A stretch of 18,347 bases of DNA from Verrucomicrobiia bacterium (GTDB taxonomy: Bacteria; Verrucomicrobiota; Verrucomicrobiia; Limisphaerales; Palsa-1400). Position 1 is the stretch's first letter. Every line of letters starts with the position of its first letter. This document shows, piece after piece, positions 6,364 through 14,727 of this stretch. The notes beneath the pieces were generated by a model, which worked only from the letters and a program-made list of their open reading frames with translations, searched no databases and had not been told where the DNA came from. The stretch is taken from contig JAICXV010000002.1 in assembly GCA_025934545.1 (NCBI GenBank), forward strand, positions 1-18,347. Reading direction: 5' to 3'. A program made the position numbers and the translations under genes.

Positions 6364-7590
6364 ATGCCGTCGCGAATTTCAAGAGTTGTATTGCTCGTCA
6401 TCCTGGCATCGCTCTGTGCCTTCAACGGCACTTGCCAGAGTCTTCACAAAACAAACGCCGTCGAAGCCACGATGTACGATCCGGATCCCGGCCATGTCGC
6501 CAATCGGCTTTATCGCGCGCTCTACACCTGGAAAGGCGACGATGAAGCAACACCGAGCCATTGGCCCCGGCAAAAAGTTGTTTACGACGGTGCGTCTCTG
6601 AAATCACTTCTCGATGAATTGATGCAATTAAACGTTGCCAAAGATTTTCCTGATCCGATCAAACGCGTCTTCCTGCAACGCGACCTCTGGCTGGCGTTCG
6701 ATTGGCTCGCGCAACAACCGGCGCTGGCGGGCGGCGAAATCCCGGTGATTCAACGCAAATTGGCGCGCGCCATTCAACACGTTGCTTTGCCCTTGGCCCA
6801 GTTACGTCAATTGCCCGACAACTACGAAGAGCAACTAGGCACCGACGCTTTTCCGATCGAGTTCGATCACGGCGCTCCGAACGCGCCGTTTTTGCCGGCG
6901 GGTTTATTCGCCCGCGCCGGTTCATGGATCATGGTCGGGGACAGCGATACGCGCGGCGTCTTGACCATGCAGCACCTGGATTTCTTCCGCGGCCACGACG
7001 CCTATATGGTTTTCGTGCGTCTGCCCGCAGGTCGTGCTGCGACGATTGCTTTTTTGAATAATTTGACCACGGCGGCAAAGGGGCACAGCAAATTGCCGGC
7101 GTTACCCGAAGGTTCACAAATGGCGCTCGTCTCTCAAGTCATGGCCGTGGACGACAAATGCATGCCGTTCCCGACAACCATCACTGAAAACGTCCAGATC
7201 CGCGTTTATCGTCAGCCGAATGATTCTTTAACAAAGACTCCCGACGCCCAGTCGCGATTTGAATTCCGTCTCGACCGCGCCGCCTTATTCGCCCACAAGG
7301 CTATCACCCTGCGTCCCGTCGGCGCGAAAGAGACCGATTGGCAATCCATCAATTATTTGGGCACTAAAAAAGGCGATAGCGACAACAAAGCCGCGATCAT
7401 GGGCAGTTGCATTGATTGCCACGACGAACCTGGCGCTGAATCGTTCAAGACGTTCTCGCAGATGCGGGCTGCTCGCGCGCAAATCCGCCCAATGGGAGTG
7501 TCGAAGCGTTCAGACGAAGTCGGCCGCGCGGTCACCTGGAAACAGCATCAGTTTGATTTTCAGTTGTTACGCGACTTCTGGGCGCAGTAA
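6364..7590 (+). CDS. Exported monoheme cytochrome c-like protein, function unknown
   Basis: Seen: 408 residues from ATG 6364, beginning MPSRISRVVLLVILASLCAF, a Sec signal peptide. An ATG at 6337 would place nine polar residues before it and is less likely. There is no good lipobox. One c-type heme site, SCIDCHDEP (Cys349-His353), lies near the C-terminus; no second CxxCH is present. The 300 residues before it contain no motif I recognise, but look globular and periplasmic (for example WLAFDWLAQQPALAGGE, SWIMVGDSDTRGVL). Inference: an exported one-heme electron-transfer protein or a redox enzyme with a large extra domain. Context: its stop is 9 bp before the sulfatase start, so the two are probably co-transcribed. 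It resembles the uncharacterised heme proteins common in planctomycetes and Verrucomicrobia, but I cannot name a family. Confidence 0.8.
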   Translation: MPSRISRVVLLVILASLCAFNGTCQSLHKTNAVEATMYDPDPGHVANRLYRALYTWKGDDEATPSHWPRQKVVYDGASLKSLLDELMQLNVAKDFPDPIKRVFLQRDLWLAFDWLAQQPALAGGEIPVIQRKLARAIQHVALPLAQLRQLPDNYEEQLGTDAFPIEFDHGAPNAPFLPAGLFARAGSWIMVGDSDTRGVLTMQHLDFFRGHDAYMVFVRLPAGRAATIAFLNNLTTAAKGHSKLPALPEGSQMALVSQVMAVDDKCMPFPTTITENVQIRVYRQPNDSLTKTPDAQSRFEFRLDRAALFAHKAITLRPVGAKETDWQSINYLGTKKGDSDNKAAIMGSCIDCHDEPGAESFKTFSQMRAARAQIRPMGVSKRSDEVGRAVTWKQHQFDFQLLRDFWAQ

Positions 7591-7599
7591 CATCGCGGC

Positions 7600-9033
7600 G
7601 TGTTTTCAATATTCGATTTTCGACATTCGATTTTTTCCAAACTGCTGCCCCTCGCTGCGATCTTGATCGGACCGCTCGTCAGCGCTCAGCCAGAGCCGCG
7701 TCCGAACATTGTTTTCGTTTTGATGGATGACCAGCGCTGGGACGATCTCGGGTTCGCTGGACATCCCTTCGTGCAAACGCCGAACATCGACCGCCTCGCG
7801 CACGAAGGCATTCGGTTCACTCACGCTTTTGTCACCACCCCGCTTTGCTCGCCGAGCCGCGCCAGTTTTCTGACCGGCGAATACGCGCACACGCACGGCA
7901 TCACCGACAACACCGCCCACGACAAACAGAGCCATCAACTCGTGACCTGGCCGCGCTTGCTCCACGATGTCGGTTACGAAACCGGCTTCGTCGGCAAATG
8001 GCACATGGGTTTGGACGACACACCGCGTCCCGGTTTCGATTATTGGGTGAGCATTCGCGGCCAGGGCCAATACCTTGATCCGCCGATCAACGACAATGGA
8101 AACCGCCGCGTCATCAAAGGTTACGTCACCGATATCTTCTCCGATTACGCCGTCGATTTTCTCAAACACAAACACGACAAGCCGTTCATGCTTTGGGTCG
8201 CGCACAAAGCCGTCCATCCCGACTTGCAACAAGCCGCCGACGGAACATTGTCCGATCCCTCCGCTGGAAAATTTATTCCCGCGGAACGACACAAACATTT
8301 ATACGCGAACAAACCGATTCCGCGCCGTCCGAATTACGGTGTCGCGCCCAAAGACAAACCGGCGCTCGCGCGACAAATCGATTCGCTACCGCCGCTGAGC
8401 GATAAAACCGGCACGGACGACGAAACCGTTCGCAATCGCTTGCGCATGGTCGTCGCGGTGGACGAAGGTGTCGGACGGATGTTGAAAGTGTTGGAAGACG
8501 CACATCAACTCGACAATACGCTGTTCGTTTTCACCAGTGATGAAGGTTATTTTTATGGCGAACACGGATTGAGCGTTGAGCGACGGCTCGCCTACGAGGA
8601 ATCGGCGCTGATTCCAATCGTGATGCGTTATCCGAAACTCATCCGACCTAACACGTCCTGTGACGCCATGGTCCTCAACATCGACATCGCTCCCACAATG
8701 CTCGAGCTTGGCGGCGCAAAAATACCAAAGACCGTTCAAGGCATGTCTCTCGTTCCGTGGTTAGATGGCAAAGATGGAAAAGATTTCGTCTGGCGCGATT
8801 CCTTCCTCATCGAATATTGGTCCGACAAAGTTTTCCCGCGCGTGCTGAAGATGGGTTACAAATGCGTGCGAACAGATCGTTGGAAATATATCCACTACGT
8901 CGACCTCACGGGCATGGACGAACTATACGATCTGCAACAAGACCCCTACGAAATGACGAACGTCATTTCGAAAGCCCAGGCGAAAAAGGTTTTGCCGCAG
9001 CTCCAAGAGCAATTGATCAAGCTCTCGCGATAA
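7600..9033 (+). CDS. Secreted sulfatase (arylsulfatase family, S1)
   Basis: Seen: 477 residues from a GTG at 7600; no ATG occurs before the first catalytic motif, so a non-ATG start is required. The N-terminus to about residue 30 is a hydrophobic signal ending LVSAQPEPRP. The sulfatase core then begins PNIVFVLMDDQRWDDLG (metal aspartates 43 and 44), followed by TTPLCSPSRASFLTGEY, the C-x-P-S-R signature whose Cys83 is matured to formylglycine. GFVGKWHMG, FTSDEGYFYGEHGL and a C-terminal ELYDLQQDPYEMTNV tail complete the family layout. Known: such enzymes hydrolyse sulfate esters, often on polysaccharides, and are expanded in PVC bacteria. Substrate cannot be told. A formylglycine-generating enzyme or anSME must be encoded elsewhere. 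It follows the monoheme gene by 9 bp and converges with the muramidase gene. Confidence 0.9.
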   Translation: MFSIFDFRHSIFSKLLPLAAILIGPLVSAQPEPRPNIVFVLMDDQRWDDLGFAGHPFVQTPNIDRLAHEGIRFTHAFVTTPLCSPSRASFLTGEYAHTHGITDNTAHDKQSHQLVTWPRLLHDVGYETGFVGKWHMGLDDTPRPGFDYWVSIRGQGQYLDPPINDNGNRRVIKGYVTDIFSDYAVDFLKHKHDKPFMLWVAHKAVHPDLQQAADGTLSDPSAGKFIPAERHKHLYANKPIPRRPNYGVAPKDKPALARQIDSLPPLSDKTGTDDETVRNRLRMVVAVDEGVGRMLKVLEDAHQLDNTLFVFTSDEGYFYGEHGLSVERRLAYEESALIPIVMRYPKLIRPNTSCDAMVLNIDIAPTMLELGGAKIPKTVQGMSLVPWLDGKDGKDFVWRDSFLIEYWSDKVFPRVLKMGYKCVRTDRWKYIHYVDLTGMDELYDLQQDPYEMTNVISKAQAKKVLPQLQEQLIKLSR

Positions 9034-9035
9034 AT

Positions 9036-9085
9036 AAAAACCCGCGCAAACTTCAGGTCGATGACGACCCGAAAGCCTGCGCGGG
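9036..9085 (-). terminator. Intrinsic terminator of the GH25 muramidase gene
   Basis: On the minus strand CCCGCGCA pairs with TGCGCGGG (9041-9048 with 9078-9085). An inner CGACC/GGTCG stem surrounds a short loop, and TTTTTATTTA follows the outer stem. It sits between the convergent sulfatase and muramidase genes, with its T-run on the muramidase side. The stem could also slow transcription from the sulfatase side, where no T-run follows. Confidence 0.75.
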
Positions 9086-9102
9086 CGACTGTTCAAAACC
9101 AA

Positions 9103-10677
9103 TTATTCGTGAACCAACGAATAGCTGCTGTTACCAAACGCGAAGTTATAGACCGTACCCGACTGGCCATCGCGCACATACCAGGTGCCGGTCGACGGAC
9201 GGAACAGAATTTGATCGATCACGCCGTGGCCGAAAATATTCCCCACCATCGGCTGATCGCCGTTGGCGCCGAATGGGAAACTGACGGTGTGCCCATCACT
9301 GCCGAAGCGGACGTACCATGTTCCCGTGGACGGACGGAACAAACAGGCGTCACGCATTTGTCCTGACCACGCGCCAATCATCGGAATATCGCCAGCCGCT
9401 CCCCACGCAAACGAATGGCTGCTGCCATCAGTCCCGCCGAAGCGCACGAACCACGTTCCGGTCGAGGGACGAAACACAACCTGATCCTTCATTCCTTTAC
9501 CATCGAAATCGCCGACCATCGGAATATCGCCGGCTTGGCCATATTGAAGGGAAGTTGTGTTGCCGGTGTCACCGTAGCGGATGTACCAGATGCCGGATGA
9601 AGGGCGGAATACCGTTTGGTCGCGCATCTGTCCGGACCACGCGCCGATCAATGGAATGTCGCCGTTGGTTCCCCAGAGAAACGAAGAGCTGCCGCCGCTC
9701 TGGAAGCGCACAAACCACTTTCCGAGAGACGGACGAAACACCGCTGCCTCACCGGCCGTCGGCGAACTCCAATTTCCGATCACGGGAATATCGCCCGCCG
9801 TCCCAAAACTGAACGTTGTGATGGCGCCAGTTCCGGTACTGGAACGCGTTTGCCAACTGCCGGCATTGAACAAAACATAATCGGTTCTGCCATCGTTGTT
9901 AAAATCACCAGGCAGATAACTCGCCTGAGCGACATACGGCGAAGCCGACGCGTTATTGATCACATCAGCATCCACACCGCCCGAAACTCCAGAGACCGAA
10001 GCCGAATCGGTATATTGCCACGCATCCCAAACTCCCGAACCCCACACAGCGCAACTGCCGCAGGTACTCCAGGGCGTGCCGGTCTGCGAACTCTCGCCGT
10101 TGTAATCGGCGATGTCCGCATTCCACACCGCAACACTGCCATCGAAGTTACAAGCGCTGCATGCGCTGGTGTAAATGAACGGCGTAATTTTGACGCCTTT
10201 GGCCGATGCATCGGCGACTGCCGCATTGTTCCATTGATTGGCCCAATCCGAATAACTCGACGCGCTGACGTGGCCGCTGAAAACTTCCATGTCCAACATC
10301 GGCATCAAGGTCTTGCCATCGGCATCAATATAATTTCCCGCCACGGACCAGAAATGATTTTCCTCGCTCGCCGCACTCGCGGAAGCCGGATGGGCAAAGT
10401 GATAGGCACCCATGATCATGCCGGCGGCTTTGCCGTTGTTTTGGTTAATGGTGAAATCGCTGTCCGTGATCGTGGTGCCTTCCGTGGCTTTGGCCCAGGC
10501 GAACGTTCGCCCGGAACCCTTGACGCTCGTCCAATTGACACCCGAACCCTGAAAGGAAGAAACATCAATGCCCAGCGCGCGAGACGCCATCGTGTCTCGA
10601 ACTCCTAAAGTCAGACCCAGGGCAGCAATGATCGCTGTCGTCCAAGTCGTGTTTATACGTGATCGGAATACTTTCAT
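9103..10677 (-). CDS. Secreted GH25 muramidase with six C-terminal FG-GAP-like repeats
   Basis: Seen: 524 residues with a signal peptide (MKVFRSRINTTWTTAIIAAL). Residues about 33-245 form a glycoside hydrolase family 25 domain: ALGIDVSSFQG (Asp38), FAWAKATEGTT, GAYHFAHP, MPMLDMEV (Asp129 and Glu131, the catalytic pair position) and WDAWQYTD. CSAC (173-176) and CGSC (206-209) may make disulfides. Residues about 257-524 hold six repeats of roughly 45 residues, each like GDIPMIGAWSGQMRD...VFRPSTGTWYVRFG, related to VCBS/FG-GAP blades. Known: GH25 enzymes cleave the beta-1,4 MurNAc-GlcNAc bond of peptidoglycan. Inference: the repeats likely bind a surface or polymer, making this an exported lysin against other bacteria or a self cell-wall enzyme. 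It is a single-gene unit, divergent from the FG-GAP gene and closed by its own terminator. Confidence 0.9.
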   Translation of the reverse strand: MKVFRSRINTTWTTAIIAALGLTLGVRDTMASRALGIDVSSFQGSGVNWTSVKGSGRTFAWAKATEGTTITDSDFTINQNNGKAAGMIMGAYHFAHPASASAASEENHFWSVAGNYIDADGKTLMPMLDMEVFSGHVSASSYSDWANQWNNAAVADASAKGVKITPFIYTSACSACNFDGSVAVWNADIADYNGESSQTGTPWSTCGSCAVWGSGVWDAWQYTDSASVSGVSGGVDADVINNASASPYVAQASYLPGDFNNDGRTDYVLFNAGSWQTRSSTGTGAITTFSFGTAGDIPVIGNWSSPTAGEAAVFRPSLGKWFVRFQSGGSSSFLWGTNGDIPLIGAWSGQMRDQTVFRPSSGIWYIRYGDTGNTTSLQYGQAGDIPMVGDFDGKGMKDQVVFRPSTGTWFVRFGGTDGSSHSFAWGAAGDIPMIGAWSGQMRDACLFRPSTGTWYVRFGSDGHTVSFPFGANGDQPMVGNIFGHGVIDQILFRPSTGTWYVRDGQSGTVYNFAFGNSSYSLVHE

Positions 10678-10950
10678 AATATTTTGCAGTTTCGTTTTAG
10701 AGTTATTGAACCAATCATTCGTAGAATCGGTTAGACCTGCGCGCTTAATTCAAAAACCGAAACACACCGCACGCGTCGTATTTAGCGATTCTCCGAATGC
10801 AAACGTTGTCTGAAAGAGACCTGGGGCGAGGTGATTTATGGGGCATTCGCCGGCAATAGTCAATCAAACACGAGGTCAACCCGCCGTCACGCTCACCACA
10901 CGAGCTTTTCGTCCTAAAAGGTTGTAGCAAAGGTCAAACAGGATTACGCT

Positions 10951-13050
10951 TTGAACTCGGCACCTCAAACCACTGCTCAACTTTTGAAAACTAAATTTTC
11001 CCTTTGGCTAACAGTTATCGTCTTGTTGTCACTTGTGGGCCGAGCGAGCGCTCAAGGCTCTGCATTCACATATCAAGGCAAGCTCAATGACGGAGCAAAT
11101 GCCGCCAACGGCACTTACGACCTTCGCTTCAAAATCTTCGACTCTTTGACCGGAGGCACACAACAAGGCCCACTACTCATCGGCACTGCGACCATGGTTA
11201 CCAACGGCCTGTTCACCGTCCTTCTCGATTTCGGAAATCAATTCCCAGGCACCAACCGCTGGCTGGAAATTGACGTGCGCACCAACGGCACGGGCGCATT
11301 CACTACTTTGAGCCCGCGTCAGTCAATCAATCCGACGCCTTACGCCATCTATTCGACCACTGCCGGCACTGCCAGCACGGCAAACGCCGTGGCAGCCGCG
11401 AACATCGTCGGCACCGTGCCTCTGGCGCAATTGCCCTCGAACCTGGTCACCAACGGCGCGACCGGCGTCAACATCACCGGCACTTTCAGTGGCAACGGCG
11501 CGGGGGTGACGAACTTAAACATCGCCACCAATTCCGGCGGCACCATCGCTTTATCTGGCGGGTTTAACCCGGCTTCCTCCTTCATTGTCGGCACCGGACC
11601 GCGTTCTGTGATCGCTGCCGATGTAAATGGCGACGGCAAAATGGATTTAATCTCCGCCAACTACGGTACAAACGGAACTGGAAACACACTGTCGATATTG
11701 ACGAACAACGGCGCGGGAGGCTTCACGTTGGCCTCGACGCCGGTCGTGGGCACCGGCGCGTATAAGGTGATCGCAACCGATGTGAACGGAGATAACAAAA
11801 TGGATTTGGTCTGTGCCAACTTCAACGGCGGAAGTAACAACACCCTTTCAATCTTAATCAACAACGGCACCGGTGGTTTTACGTTATCTTCCTCGCCAAT
11901 TGTCGGCACAGGCCCGGATTCAGTCACGGCAGCAGATGTAAATGGCGACGGCAAAATGGATTTAATCACGGCGAACATTGGCAACGGGACCATCGGAATC
12001 GGGACAACCCTTTCAGTCCTGACAAATGATGGCACTGGCGGTTTCGTCCTCGCTTCCACACTGACTGTCGGCCTGGGCCCGATGGGCGTTGTCGCGACGG
12101 ACATCAATGGCGACAACAAAATGGATTTGGTCAGCGTCAATTTCTACAGCAGCACATTGTCCCTCTACACCAATAGTGGCAACGGCAGCTTCGTGTTGTC
12201 ATCCACCATTACTGTTCCGCCGCATCCTAATGCGATTGCCGCAGCAGATGTTAATAACGACGGCAAAATGGATTTAGTCGTTTCGACTCCCGTCAACGAT
12301 TCACTCCTGATCCTGACGAACAATGGATCTGGAACTTTCGGCACAAATTCGACTCCTGGCCTTGTCGGTCCCTACCTCTCCGATTCAGACGGAGTAACCG
12401 CGATCGCAACGGCAGACCTGAACGGCGATGGCAAAGTCGATTTGGTTTGCGCGAACTACATTTTTGGGACCGGCAATACGGTCCTGGTCCTGACCAACGG
12501 TGGAAACGGCAACTTCGCGTTGCCCTTGTCACTCATCGTCGGCGGCGCGCCGTTTTCGACTATCGCAGCGGACGTCAACGGTGACGGCAAGCCCGATTTG
12601 ATTAGCGCAAACACAACCAGCAATACGCTTTCGGTATTGTTTAATTCACCAAGTATCAGCGGCAACTTGTTCGGCGCCCTTTATGGCACCGGCATTATCA
12701 AGTCACCAATGTGGAACGCATCCACGCCCATCAACTTTACCGGCGGGTTGATCGTCAATGCCGGTTTCAGCACCGGCGGTGGCACGTTGGTGATTACAGC
12801 CTCTGGCTCCGGCTACACCTCAGGAACTCTCGGCCCAATTGGCATGAACATCCTTCTCGACGGTGTCGTCGTCGAAACCTGTCAGGTGAACGCCAACGTG
12901 GTCAATTCGCACATGGCGTTTGTTCCGAAAACATTCGTCCGCAAAGGTGTCCCGGCCGGCGCTCATACGATTACGCTCCAACCCCTTCCTAATACGCTCA
13001 GCAACGTCGCGGACAATTACTGCGTTACAATAGTAGAATTCCCTTTCTAA
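10951..13050 (+). CDS. Large secreted FG-GAP/VCBS repeat protein with fibre-like N-terminal module
   Basis: Seen: 699 residues from a TTG at 10951 with AGGA seven bases upstream; no nearby ATG fits. Residues 1-35 are a signal peptide (LWLTVIVLLSLVGRASAQ). Residues 36-130 carry the module SAFTYQGKLNDG...NGTYDLRFKIFD...TNGLFTVLLDFG...LSPRQSINPTPYAIY, which I associate with many verrucomicrobial secreted proteins. A short IVGTVPLAQLPSNLV...SGNGAGVTNLN linker follows. From residue 224 to about 550 there are seven blades with calcium loops like DVNGDGKMDL, as in FG-GAP/VCBS propellers. The last 130 residues are a separate beta-rich domain. Function is unknown; such proteins are usually adhesins or structural surface proteins. 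Context: it is divergent from the muramidase gene and precedes the DUF1501 gene by about 100 bp without a terminator. Confidence 0.82.
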   Translation: MNSAPQTTAQLLKTKFSLWLTVIVLLSLVGRASAQGSAFTYQGKLNDGANAANGTYDLRFKIFDSLTGGTQQGPLLIGTATMVTNGLFTVLLDFGNQFPGTNRWLEIDVRTNGTGAFTTLSPRQSINPTPYAIYSTTAGTASTANAVAAANIVGTVPLAQLPSNLVTNGATGVNITGTFSGNGAGVTNLNIATNSGGTIALSGGFNPASSFIVGTGPRSVIAADVNGDGKMDLISANYGTNGTGNTLSILTNNGAGGFTLASTPVVGTGAYKVIATDVNGDNKMDLVCANFNGGSNNTLSILINNGTGGFTLSSSPIVGTGPDSVTAADVNGDGKMDLITANIGNGTIGIGTTLSVLTNDGTGGFVLASTLTVGLGPMGVVATDINGDNKMDLVSVNFYSSTLSLYTNSGNGSFVLSSTITVPPHPNAIAAADVNNDGKMDLVVSTPVNDSLLILTNNGSGTFGTNSTPGLVGPYLSDSDGVTAIATADLNGDGKVDLVCANYIFGTGNTVLVLTNGGNGNFALPLSLIVGGAPFSTIAADVNGDGKPDLISANTTSNTLSVLFNSPSISGNLFGALYGTGIIKSPMWNASTPINFTGGLIVNAGFSTGGGTLVITASGSGYTSGTLGPIGMNILLDGVVVETCQVNANVVNSHMAFVPKTFVRKGVPAGAHTITLQPLPNTLSNVADNYCVTIVEFPF
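11620..11967 (+). repeat. Near-identical coding repeats in the FG-GAP gene
   Basis: The 33-bp segments at 11620-11652 and 11935-11967 are identical at DNA level and encode the calcium loop DVNGDGKMDLI. Related but diverged copies occur near 11779, 12100, 12247, 12415 and 12571. The exact pair, against diverged neighbours, suggests recent duplication or gene conversion inside the array. Confidence 0.85.
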
Positions 13051-13154
13051 CACGCGGATTCGACGTAACTTCTTCGACCGCACCCTCGTCCTATTACATT
13101 GTAACAACGCTCAACATCTGATACACTTGAGCAAGCAAAAATTACGAGGTGGCT

Positions 13155-14561
13155 ATGTTTGAAAACTGCGATAACTGCGATCACGCCCCCATCCATTCAC
13201 GCCGCGATTTCCTGAGCCGTCTCGGCATGGGCTTTGGCGCCCTCAGCCTGGCCACCCTGTTGCACGAAGACTTTCTCGGCAGCGCCAATGCCGCGCCTTT
13301 GCTCTCGCCGCTGGCCCCGAAAGACCCGCAATTTCCGGCCAAGGCCAAACGTGTCATTCACATTTTCGCCTCAGGCGCGCCGTCGCAGGTTGATACATGG
13401 GACCCGAAACCCGCGCTGGCCACTTACAACGGCAAGACCATCGGCGGTCGCGGCGTGGCCATGCCTTCGCCATTCAAATTTTCACCGCACGGACGCTCGG
13501 GCATTCCCGTCAGCGAAGTTTTCCCGAACCTCGCCAATCATGTCGATGACATGGCGATCATCCGTTCGATGCATACCGACATTCCAGCGCACGAAATCGC
13601 AACGGTCATGATGAACACCGGTTCGCGGCAGTTGGCGCGGCCATGTTTGGGTTCGTGGACCGTTTACGGTTTGGGCAGCGACAATCAAAACATGCCCGGT
13701 TTTATTTCATTGCGCGCCGGCGGCGGTTTGCCTCCCGGTGGAACGCAGAACTGGGGTTCGGCATTTTTGCCCGGCGTCTATCAAGGCACGAGCATCAATA
13801 CTTCGGCCGGTTCGGTCACGGAGATGATCCAGAACATCCGCAATCCTTACATTTCCGAAGAAGAACAACGCCGTCAGCTCGACCTCATTCATCAATTGAA
13901 CGAACTGCACGCGCAGAACCTGCAAAAGGACGCGCAACTCGAAGCGCGCATTGAGGCCTACGAAATTGCTTTCAAGATGCAGTCCGCGGCCTCCGACGCT
14001 TTCGATTATCGCAAGGAACCGCAAAACGTCCGCGACATGTATGGCGAGAGCGGTCAGGGCAAACAAATGTTGATAGCTCGTCGCTTGCTCGAACGCGGCG
14101 TGCGCTTCGTCCAGGTTTGGGCCGGTGGCTGGGACCATCATCAAGACATTGAAACGCGCCTGCCGGAACGCGCGCGCGAAATCGATAAGCCACTAAGCGC
14201 ATTCCTCACCGATCTAAAACGTCTCGGCATGCTCGACAGCACGTTGGTGTTGTGGGGCGGCGAATTTGGCCGTCAACCGACGCGCGACCGCAACGGCAAC
14301 GACAATCCCGGACGCGATCACAATGCGAAAGCGTTCAGTGTTTGGATGGCCGGCGGCGGCGTAAAAGGTGGGACGGTTTGGGGTGCGACCGATGAATTCG
14401 GCGGGCAAGCCGTCGACAAACCCGTTCACGTCCACGATTTGCACGCGACGATTCTTGGCTTGCTCGGCTTCGACCACACGCGCCTGACCTATCGCTACAA
14501 CGGCCGCGATTTCCGTCTGACTGAAACGTACGGCAACGTGGTCAAAGGCATCATGGCTTAG
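13155..14561 (+). CDS. DUF1501 family protein with Tat signal
   Basis: Seen: 468 residues from ATG 13155, which is preceded by GAGG five bases upstream. A GTG at 13149 is in frame but overlaps that ribosome-binding site. The N-terminus carries a twin-arginine signal (SRRDFLSRLGMGFGAL, Arg16-Arg17). DUF1501 hallmarks follow: ASGAPSQVDTWDPKP, GWDHHQDIETRLPE, LVLWGGEFGRQPTRD, GRDHNAKAFSVWMAGGG and VHDLHATILGLLG. Known: DUF1501 belongs to the alkaline phosphatase/sulfatase-like fold, is very abundant in planctomycetes and Verrucomicrobia, and has no settled reaction. It is usually paired with a large DUF1549/DUF1553 cytochrome protein, which is absent here; the FG-GAP protein gene lies upstream instead. 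A Cys-x-x-Cys before the RR motif (Cys5, Cys8) is unusual for a Tat leader. A pair of inverted repeats follows the stop immediately. Confidence 0.9.
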   Translation: MFENCDNCDHAPIHSRRDFLSRLGMGFGALSLATLLHEDFLGSANAAPLLSPLAPKDPQFPAKAKRVIHIFASGAPSQVDTWDPKPALATYNGKTIGGRGVAMPSPFKFSPHGRSGIPVSEVFPNLANHVDDMAIIRSMHTDIPAHEIATVMMNTGSRQLARPCLGSWTVYGLGSDNQNMPGFISLRAGGGLPPGGTQNWGSAFLPGVYQGTSINTSAGSVTEMIQNIRNPYISEEEQRRQLDLIHQLNELHAQNLQKDAQLEARIEAYEIAFKMQSAASDAFDYRKEPQNVRDMYGESGQGKQMLIARRLLERGVRFVQVWAGGWDHHQDIETRLPERAREIDKPLSAFLTDLKRLGMLDSTLVLWGGEFGRQPTRDRNGNDNPGRDHNAKAFSVWMAGGGVKGGTVWGATDEFGGQAVDKPVHVHDLHATILGLLGFDHTRLTYRYNGRDFRLTETYGNVVKGIMA

Positions 14562-14649
14562 CGGAGCGCGGACTTCAGTCCGCTTCAGCGTTGTCGCAGA
14601 CACATCGTTTGAAAGTTGTTAGGTGAAGCGGACTAAAGTCCGCGCTCCG
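14562..14649. repeat. Inverted repeat pair of the ggagcgcggacttcagtccgc type
   Basis: The arms at 14562-14587 and 14624-14649 are inverted copies identical at 25 of 26 positions, separated by 36 bp. Each arm also contains its own small palindrome (CGGACTTCAGTCCG-like). The left arm begins on the base after the DUF1501 stop. I recall this sequence type as a dispersed intergenic repeat in verrucomicrobial genomes. It looks like a REP/MITE-like element and may end or stabilise the DUF1501 transcript. Confidence 0.8.
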
Positions 14650-14708
14650 GCGACCTTTTACACTTCCTTAACAATTTCGTTTTTTCGATCACACAAAAAC
14701 TTTACACT

Positions 14709-14727
14709 GGGGATGCACCTTATCCCC
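14709..14727 (+). promoter_or_regulatory. Hairpin just before the YHYH start codon
   Basis: GGGGATGCACCTTATCCCC forms a 6-bp perfect stem with a 7-base loop. It ends on the base before ATG 14728 and includes the alternative ATG 14713. It could mask the ribosome-binding region and so lower or condition translation; this is inference only. Confidence 0.3.

Noticed and set aside
9616..10608. A 330-codon plus-strand frame opposite the muramidase gene
   Set aside because: It is antisense to a gene with complete GH25 motifs and a regular repeat array. Its Arg/His/Ser-rich product is a mirror of that repeat array.
11620..12620. Repeat array considered as CRISPR or a minisatellite
   Set aside because: The repeats keep frame, encode DxNxDGxxD calcium loops and vary in spacing, so they are protein blades.
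14623..14727. N-terminal extension of the YHYH protein
   Set aside because: It overlaps the right arm of the 14562-14649 repeat and would place 35 residues before a perfect signal peptide.
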